Below, one piece after another: positions 59,378-64,000 of a DNA stretch of 64,000 nucleotides (positions are counted from its first letter, which is position 1; each line of letters begins with the position of its first letter). Both the position numbers and the translations under genes were made by a program. Origin of the DNA: Psychrobacter pygoscelis (GTDB taxonomy: Bacteria > Pseudomonadota > Gammaproteobacteria > Pseudomonadales > Moraxellaceae). The notes beneath the pieces were generated by a model. That model was not told where the DNA came from and ran no database searches. It saw only the letters and a program-made list of their open reading frames with translations. Where the stretch lies: assembly GCF_004335015.1 (NCBI RefSeq), contig NZ_RQRU01000001.1, positions 620,001 to 684,000 of the forward strand, in the 5' to 3' direction.

Positions 59378-60268
59378 ATGATGACTACTAATAATATTAT
59401 TGAAAAACGCTATGACTTTGTTTACTTATTCGATGTTCAAGACGGTAATCCCAACGGTGACCCAGATGCAGGCAACTTGCCGAGAGTTGACCCAGAGACG
59501 GGCATGGGATTAGTCACCGATGTGTGCCTTAAACGCAAGGTACGCAACTTTGTCCAGATGACTCAAGAGCAAGCTGGTTACGATATTTTTATCAAAGAGC
59601 GAGGCGTACTGAATAACTTGATTGACGAAGCTCATGATCAAGAAAACGTCAAAGATAAAAAGGGCGCTGACAAGATTGAACAAGCCCGACAGTTTATGTG
59701 TGATAAATATTATGACGTGCGTACTTTTGGCGCAGTTATGAGTACAGGTAAAAATGCAGGTCAAGTTCGCGGTCCTGTCCAGTTAACTTTTTCAAGATCG
59801 GTTGATCCGATAGTGACACTTGAACATAGCATCACTCGCATGGCTGTGGCTAATGAAAAAGACATTAAGGTGGATGATAAAACTGGAGAGGAAAGCTATA
59901 CCGAAAATAGAACCATGGGGCGTAAATTTACCGTTCCTTACGGATTATATCGCTGTCATGGATTTATCTCGGCACATTTTGCTAAGGACACAGGGTTCAA
60001 CGAAGCGGATTTAGAGGTATTCTGGCAATCCTTAATTAATATGTTTGACCATGACCATTCTGCCGCCCGTGGTCAGATGAATGCTCGGAAGCTTTTTGTG
60101 TTTGAGCATGACAGTAAGTTGGGTAATGCGCCGGCGCATAAGCTTTTTGACTTAGTCAACATTAAGCTACATGATGAGACCAAACCTATTCGAGCGTTTT
60201 CAGATTATACCGTTAGCGTCGATGAAGATAATTTGCCAGAGGGAGTTAGGTTCGATAGTAAGATATAA
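59378..60268 (+). CDS. cas7c: Type I-C Cascade backbone Cas7c (Csd2)
   Basis: 296 residues. [33 protein letters not shown] is the conserved start, then [33 protein letters not shown] and the C-terminal [18 protein letters not shown]. It polymerises along the crRNA spacer. A GAAGGAT ribosome site precedes ATG. A stem-loop between this gene and cas4 may end or process the message. Confidence 0.96.
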   Translation: MMTTNNIIEKRYDFVYLFDVQDGNPNGDPDAGNLPRVDPETGMGLVTDVCLKRKVRNFVQMTQEQAGYDIFIKERGVLNNLIDEAHDQENVKDKKGADKIEQARQFMCDKYYDVRTFGAVMSTGKNAGQVRGPVQLTFSRSVDPIVTLEHSITRMAVANEKDIKVDDKTGEESYTENRTMGRKFTVPYGLYRCHGFISAHFAKDTGFNEADLEVFWQSLINMFDHDHSAARGQMNARKLFVFEHDSKLGNAPAHKLFDLVNIKLHDETKPIRAFSDYTVSVDEDNLPEGVRFDSKI

Positions 60269-60285
60269 TTATTGCTTAACACAAT

Positions 60286-60330
60286 AAGTACTGAACAAGC
60301 CTTGTCAACGTAAGGTTTGTTCAGCACTTA
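60286..60330 (+). promoter_or_regulatory. Hairpin between cas7c and cas4
   Basis: AAGTACTGAACAAGCCTT pairs with AAGGTTTGTTCAGCACTT with two mismatches around an 8-10 nt loop. There is no T run, so it is not a classical terminator. It could stabilise the 3' end of the Cascade message or set the ratio of effector to adaptation proteins. Confidence 0.65.
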
Positions 60331-60354
60331 ATCCTTAATTGCAGAGCCATCGCC

Positions 60355-61008
60355 ATGCAAACCCTCTACCTATCAAGGCTACAACATTACCTATTCTGCC
60401 CTCGTCAATTCGCTCTTATCGAGCTTGAATGCGCTTGGGAAGAGAACGTCTATACCGCTGAAGGGCAAGTCATGCACGGTAAAGTAAACTCTGGCGGTCA
60501 TGACACCCGTGGCAATATCAAAAGCGTTCGCACATTGCCACTGGGTCACAAGTCCTTAGCGTTAGAAGGCGTGGCTGACGTGGTCGAATATCGCACTGAC
60601 GAACATGGCGTCCAAATCCCCTACCCTATAGAATACAAACGCGGTAAGCCCAAATCGCACCGCGCTGATGAAGTGCAACTGTGTGCACAGGCGCTATGTT
60701 TAGAGGACATGCATAATTGCAAGGTTACTGAAGGGGCTTTGTTCTACGGTAAGACCCGGCGGCGTCATGCAGTGACATTTGATGAAGAGCTTAGAGCACT
60801 GACTTTAGAAGCTATTAATGATTGTCGATATATCATTGAGTCTGGTATTACACCCAAACCCATTTATAGCACCAGTAAGTGCCGTAATTGTTCGCTTAAA
60901 GAGGTGTGCCATCCTAAAATTTTTAATAAAAACGCTAAAGCTTGGTTATCTAATCAGATAACTGCAAACCTTAATGAAGTGCGCCAAGTCAATAACAACG
61001 ACGACTGA
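60355..61008 (+). CDS. cas4: CRISPR adaptation nuclease Cas4
   Basis: 217 residues. MQTLYLSRLQHYLFCPRQFALIE with the first Fe-S Cys, IPYPIEYKRGKPK with the nuclease ExK, and the C-terminal CRNCSLKEVCHPKI cysteine group of the Cas4/RecB family. It trims prespacers to give the correct PAM and orientation. Encoded between cas7c and cas1 as in standard type I-C. Confidence 0.95.
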   Translation: MQTLYLSRLQHYLFCPRQFALIELECAWEENVYTAEGQVMHGKVNSGGHDTRGNIKSVRTLPLGHKSLALEGVADVVEYRTDEHGVQIPYPIEYKRGKPKSHRADEVQLCAQALCLEDMHNCKVTEGALFYGKTRRRHAVTFDEELRALTLEAINDCRYIIESGITPKPIYSTSKCRNCSLKEVCHPKIFNKNAKAWLSNQITANLNEVRQVNNNDD

Positions 61009-61044
61009 CTCTAATATTAATTGAAAGTAAACGCCTTTAATTTA

Positions 61045-61188
61045 TTATTTTTGAGCATCGTTTTTTGGCTGTTGAGGATTTAGCTGCTTGCCGCGATTGC
61101 CTTGCGCTTTATCATAAGTCTCATTGGTACCGTCCGTGCCTTTATTAGCATTTTTTACATTTGCTTCATTATTACTTTGCTTACTCAT
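61045..61188 (-). CDS. Small hydrophilic protein encoded antisense inside the cas operon
   Basis: 47 residues: MSKQSNNEANVKNANKGTDG, TNETYDKAQGNRGKQLNPQQ, PKNDAQK. ATG 61188 has AAGGA eight bases upstream. It is very hydrophilic, Asn/Lys/Gln/Asp-rich, and predicted disordered. It occupies the 250-bp gap between cas4 and cas1 on the opposite strand, which is not usual for type I-C operons. The codon pattern and ribosome site make it more than noise; I do not know its function. Confidence 0.6.
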   Translation of the reverse strand: MSKQSNNEANVKNANKGTDGTNETYDKAQGNRGKQLNPQQPKNDAQK

Positions 61189-61260
61189 AGTGCAAATCCT
61201 TTATTATTGAATGACTGTTAACCCTACCATAATAATATAATGTATGAACAAGGAAGATGA

Positions 61261-62292
61261 ATGCGTCCATTAAAAAACACCTTATTTGTACAAACTCAAG
61301 GCGCGTGGTTGAATAAGCAAGGCGAAAACGTGGTCATGAATATTGATTACGAGGTCAAAGGCCGCGTGCCTATTCACAAACTAGAGGCTATTGTCTGCTT
61401 TGGTCAAGTCTCTATATCTCCAGCGCTGATGGCGCATTGCACGGATAATGGAATCACCATCACCCATCTCAATCAATACGGGAAGTTTCAAGCCCGCGTT
61501 GAAGGTGCCGTCAGTGGCAATGTACTGTTGCGCCGTGAGCAGTACCGAATAGCCGATGACTTAGAGCGAACGCAGATGATATGCCACAGTATTGTCTTAG
61601 GTAAGGTCCATAACCAACGCCAAGTCATTCGCCGTTATCTGCGTGACTATAAGCAACAACTTGATGAGAGTACTGTAGACTGTCTACATGCGGCACAAAA
61701 GCGCTTGGAGAATGGCCTAAACAAAATATTAACGGCAGAAAATCTTCCAAATTTGCTTGGCCGCGAAGGAGAAATGGCGAGCACATACTTTAGCGTATTT
61801 CCCAACTTTATCCGTAATTCTGACTATCGCTTTCCTAAACGCACTCGCAACCCACCTACCGATGCTGTCAATGCCCTACTCTCTTTTTCCTATACGCTGA
61901 TGACTCATGACTACCGTAGCGCGCTTGAGACAGTTGGCCTTGATCCTGCCTGTGGCTTCTTCCATCAGCTACGTCCCGGTCGCCCTTCCCTAGCACTAGA
62001 TTTGGTAGAAGAGTTTCGACCTATAGTCGATCGCTTTGTCCTCTCCTTAATCAATAAGAGGCAATTAAGTAAGTCTGACTTCAAAACAGAAGAAAACGGT
62101 GCCGTTTGGCTCAAAGACGACGCACGGCAGACTTTTTTTAAGGCATGGCACGATCGCAAGCAACAGACCATCTATCATGACTGGTTTGAAGAGACCGTCC
62201 CTTTTGGACTACTGCCACACCTACAAGCGACCATTATGGCACGTCATATTCGAGGGGATATAGATGCCTATATTCCTTTTTTGTGGAAATAG
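61261..62292 (+). CDS. cas1: CRISPR integrase Cas1 (type I-C)
   Basis: 343 residues. MRPLKNTLFVQTQGAWLNKQGENVV start; the metal ligands are expected at Glu in GREGEMASTYF, His in FFHQLRPGRPSLALDLVEEFRP and the Glu/Asp after it. Inserts new spacers at the leader end with Cas2. AAGGAAGATGA precedes ATG. A 250-bp gap holding an antisense small gene separates it from cas4, so cas1-cas2 may have their own promoter. Confidence 0.96.
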   Translation: MRPLKNTLFVQTQGAWLNKQGENVVMNIDYEVKGRVPIHKLEAIVCFGQVSISPALMAHCTDNGITITHLNQYGKFQARVEGAVSGNVLLRREQYRIADDLERTQMICHSIVLGKVHNQRQVIRRYLRDYKQQLDESTVDCLHAAQKRLENGLNKILTAENLPNLLGREGEMASTYFSVFPNFIRNSDYRFPKRTRNPPTDAVNALLSFSYTLMTHDYRSALETVGLDPACGFFHQLRPGRPSLALDLVEEFRPIVDRFVLSLINKRQLSKSDFKTEENGAVWLKDDARQTFFKAWHDRKQQTIYHDWFEETVPFGLLPHLQATIMARHIRGDIDAYIPFLWK

Positions 62293-62344
62293 AAATCCTA
62301 TAAATAAAGCCAGCTTCTCATTATAAATGTTAAGGACTTACTCT

Positions 62345-62635
62345 ATGATGATACTTGTCACCTATGACATCAGTACTGCTGACTCAAAAGGTGCAGCACG
62401 ATTACGTCATGTCGCTAAGAACTGCTTAAACTATGGACAACGGGTACAGTACTCAGTGTTCGAGATTGAAGTCAATCCAGCACAATGGACAATGCTTAAA
62501 GCGACGCTAGAAGATATTATTGACCCAGATGTCGATAGCTTACGCTACTATTATCTGGGTAAGAATTGGCAGCACAAAGTCGAGCATATTGGGGCAAAAC
62601 CTGTGTTAGACTTAAACGATGTTCTGCTATTCTAA
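62345..62635 (+). CDS. cas2: CRISPR adaptation protein Cas2
   Basis: 96 residues from ATG 62345 (MMILVTYDIS) with AAGGA at 62331-62335; the frame also extends six codons upstream without a ribosome site. MILVTYDISTADSKGAARLRHVAKNCLNYGQRVQYSVFEIEV is the ferredoxin-like Cas2 fold with the early Asp. It forms the dimer bridge of the Cas1-Cas2 integrase. Confidence 0.95.
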   Translation: MMILVTYDISTADSKGAARLRHVAKNCLNYGQRVQYSVFEIEVNPAQWTMLKATLEDIIDPDVDSLRYYYLGKNWQHKVEHIGAKPVLDLNDVLLF

Positions 62636-62882
62636 GTAGATAGGAACTCGTTTAAGCGTTGAATCGACTGTTATAAGGTCAATGAGAACCTATAGCGTAC
62701 ATAAAATCCCTAGGGGATTCGCAAAAGGTTTGCTATGCCATTTAACTTATTGATTATATTCGATTTTTTGTTTTTTAATAAAAATCTAGTGAGCGCTTTG
62801 CTTGCTAGATTTGCTTATGGTTTAGACGTTCGCATAATCCAAAGTTTAATCTTAACTTTATTAATGACTTAGACCATAGGCT
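62636..62882 (+). promoter_or_regulatory. CRISPR leader
   Basis: 247 bp, strongly A+T-rich with T runs near 62760, between cas2 and the first repeat. No gene. Expected to carry the array promoter and the Cas1-Cas2 integration site. Confidence 0.75.
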
Positions 62883-63300
62883 GTCGCACCCATCACGGGT
62901 GCGTGGATTGAAACTTTAGTTTTAGCTGACATAGTCAGGTTTCCTTTTGTCGCACCCATCACGGGTGCGTGGATTGAAACTTGCTCTGTCTCAACTCCGC
63001 ATAGTAGGGACAGGTCGCACCCATCACGGGTGCGTGGATTGAAACTTCAACAGCCAGCGCCATATCATCAAAACCAAAAGTCGCACCCATCACGGGTGCG
63101 TGGATTGAAACGGGTCAAATTCAGGTGATTCAAATTCAGAACTAGTCGCACCCATCACGGGTGCGTGGATTGAAACACACTCCGCACAGTGTATTGTAAA
63201 TAAGTTATGGTCGCACCCATCACGGGTGCGTGGATTGAAACTTACACACTTGATTACCAATCAATGCAAAACTATGGTCGCACCCATCACGGGTGCGTGG
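62883..63300 (+). CRISPR. Type I-C CRISPR array: six complete repeats, six spacers, truncated seventh repeat
   Basis: The 32-bp repeat begins GTCGCACCCATCACGGGTGC and ends GTGGATTGAAAC, containing the CGCACCC/GGGTGCG hairpin and the ATTGAAAC tag of type I-C. Repeats start at 62883, 62949, 63014, 63080, 63145, 63210 and 63277. Spacers are 34, 33, 34, 33, 33 and 35 bp. The seventh repeat keeps 24 bp and loses ATTGAAAC at 63300, where an inserted element begins. All six full repeats look identical, consistent with a working leader end. Confidence 0.97.
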
Positions 63301-63470
63301 TGAGCGCCGTTAAGAAAAGGTCTGGGAGACCTTTTTAGGCAGCGCAAGACGTAGCGATAGCGGAGTGAGAAACATTTAAACTCCCCCTAATGTTAATGTC
63401 GCCAATCAAGCATAGCTTGATTCTTGCGAAGCGAATAATGTCCCCCAGACATTATTTTTATCGCTTCTCA
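63301..63470. repeat. 170-bp palindrome-rich element, copy a, at broken CRISPR repeat
   Basis: Starts TGAGCGCCGTTAAG directly after the truncated repeat and ends ATCGCTTCTCA. Contains three small palindromes: AAAGGTCT-GGG-AGACCTTT, AATCAAGC-AT-GCTTGATT and AATAATGTC-CCCCA-GACATTATT. No coding potential. Followed by a 17-bp repeat remnant (63471-63487). Confidence 0.8.
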
Positions 63471-63487
63471 CCATCACGGGTGCGTGG
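63471..63487 (+). CRISPR. Remnant of a CRISPR repeat between the two elements
   Basis: CCATCACGGGTGCGTGG equals the middle of the array repeat, without GTCGCA at the left and ATTGAAAC at the right. Confidence 0.8.
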
Positions 63488-63657
63488 TGAGCGCCGTTAA
63501 GAAAAGGTCTGGGAGACCTTTTTAGGCAGCGCAAGACGTAGCGATAGTGGAGTGAGAAACATTTACCCCCCCCCTAATGTTAATGTCGCCAATCAAGCAC
63601 AGCTTGATTCTTGCGAAGCGAATAATGTCCCCCAGACATTATTTTTATCGCTTCTCA
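63488..63657. repeat. 170-bp palindrome-rich element, copy b
   Basis: Same length and order as copy a, with about five to seven base differences (for example TAGTGGAG for TAGCGGAG and a run of C for AAACTCCCC). Followed by CATCACGGGTGCG (63658-63670), a third repeat remnant. The copy-to-copy period is 187 bp. Confidence 0.8.
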
Positions 63658-63670
63658 CATCACGGGTGCG

Positions 63671-63910
63671 CTATTGTTGTGACTCTTCCTATGATCAAGC
63701 TAAAACAATGCGGATACAAGGAGTTTGAGCGCAAACCAAACGTTAGTAGGGCTAGTGAGGGTGAACTGTATCGCTTTTATTGTGGGCAAACTATGTTGAC
63801 TATTCACCAACCTCTAGCACTTCTTGTATCGGGCAAGTCAAAACGACTAAAACGATAGCCTCGACGATTTAGGTTAAGCACAGCTTCTCCTTTTATTCTT
63901 TCCTAATGTC
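63671..63910. other. Region right of the CRISPR debris
   Basis: About 240 bp. A plus-strand frame through 63577-63858 contains MIKLKQCGYKEFERKPNVSR and continues in a basic Lys/Arg-rich end, but it starts inside the repeat element and has no recognisable family. I treat it as doubtful. Confidence 0.4.
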
Positions 63911-64000
63911 TATAGTCAATCCATTTTTGATTTGATACAAAGTCGCTGAAATAAATTTACGCCCGTCTCAGTCATACCCTCGCTTCTAGCCAATAAATTT
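63911..64000. repeat. 137-bp palindromic dispersed element, copy 5 (cut by window end)
   Basis: Starts TATAGTCAATCCATTTTTGA and continues with AGTCGCTGAAATAAATTTAC, AGTCATACCCTCGCTTC and CCAATAAATTT in the order of copy 1. 90 bp are in the window. Confidence 0.82.

Noticed and set aside
63301..63470. 170-bp element as a CRISPR tracr-like or regulatory RNA
   Set aside because: Type I-C systems need no such RNA, and the tandem copies with repeat fragments at each border fit an inserted repeat better.
63577..63858. 93-codon plus-strand ORF after the CRISPR array
   Set aside because: It begins within the 170-bp repeat element and reads through its palindromes; only the last ~55 codons look protein-like and no family is recognised.

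Overview
The window (about 42-45% GC by eye) looks like a chromosomal segment of a gammaproteobacterium of the family Moraxellaceae, most like Psychrobacter. I base this on gene content and order (nas/nir cluster with a fused phosphatase-kinase, betT-betA-betB, UbiM-like hydroxylase, type I-C CRISPR-Cas) and on protein style (Ser/Thr/Asn-rich N-terminal tails). No database search was possible, so the genus is an inference.

Nitrogen region, 1-22.4 kb. A minus-strand operon runs narK - PP2C/Ser-Thr kinase fusion - FAD/NAD(P)H oxidoreductase - nasA (cut by the window start). On the plus strand, nirB and nirD (siroheme nitrite reductase) complete nitrate-to-ammonium assimilation. A factor-independent terminator about 350 nt ahead of nirB, with no plus-strand gene before it, suggests leader attenuation. 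Then come ypeA, glycerate kinase plus a GntP permease, a UbiM-like hydroxylase, and a minus-strand set sco - nirV-like - nirK, where NirK is a copper nitrite reductase lipoprotein with a C-terminal cytochrome c domain.

Osmoprotection and island, 22.4-42.3 kb. betT, betA and betB (choline to glycine betaine) precede tRNA-Val(GAC). Right of the tRNA is a mosaic of contact-dependent-inhibition debris: C-terminal CdiA pieces without a CdiB/TPS secretion part, at least five immunity-like genes, two identical 626-bp RAYT (REP-associated tyrosine transposase) elements, a 719-bp exact duplication joining two different toxin tails, a toxin broken by an in-frame TAA, and another toxin reduced to its last ~58 codons while its immunity gene is intact. 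This reads as a graveyard and cassette store of toxin/immunity modules.

Iron region, 42.6-53.9 kb. A Fur-box-preceded LCM-type methyltransferase, a siderophore ABC transporter (binding lipoprotein, two FecCD permeases, ATPase), an esterase of the siderophore-hydrolase family, a lipoprotein of unknown function, and a TonB-dependent receptor form a ferric-siderophore uptake locus. Copies of a 137-bp near-palindromic element with TATAGTCAATCC ends lie between these genes; five copies occur in the window.

CRISPR region, 54.2-63.7 kb. A complete type I-C system, cas3-cas5c-cas8c-cas7c-cas4-cas1-cas2, is followed by six spacers. A 47-codon gene sits on the opposite strand between cas4 and cas1. 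The last repeat is broken, and two 170-bp palindrome-rich elements alternate with repeat fragments beyond it.
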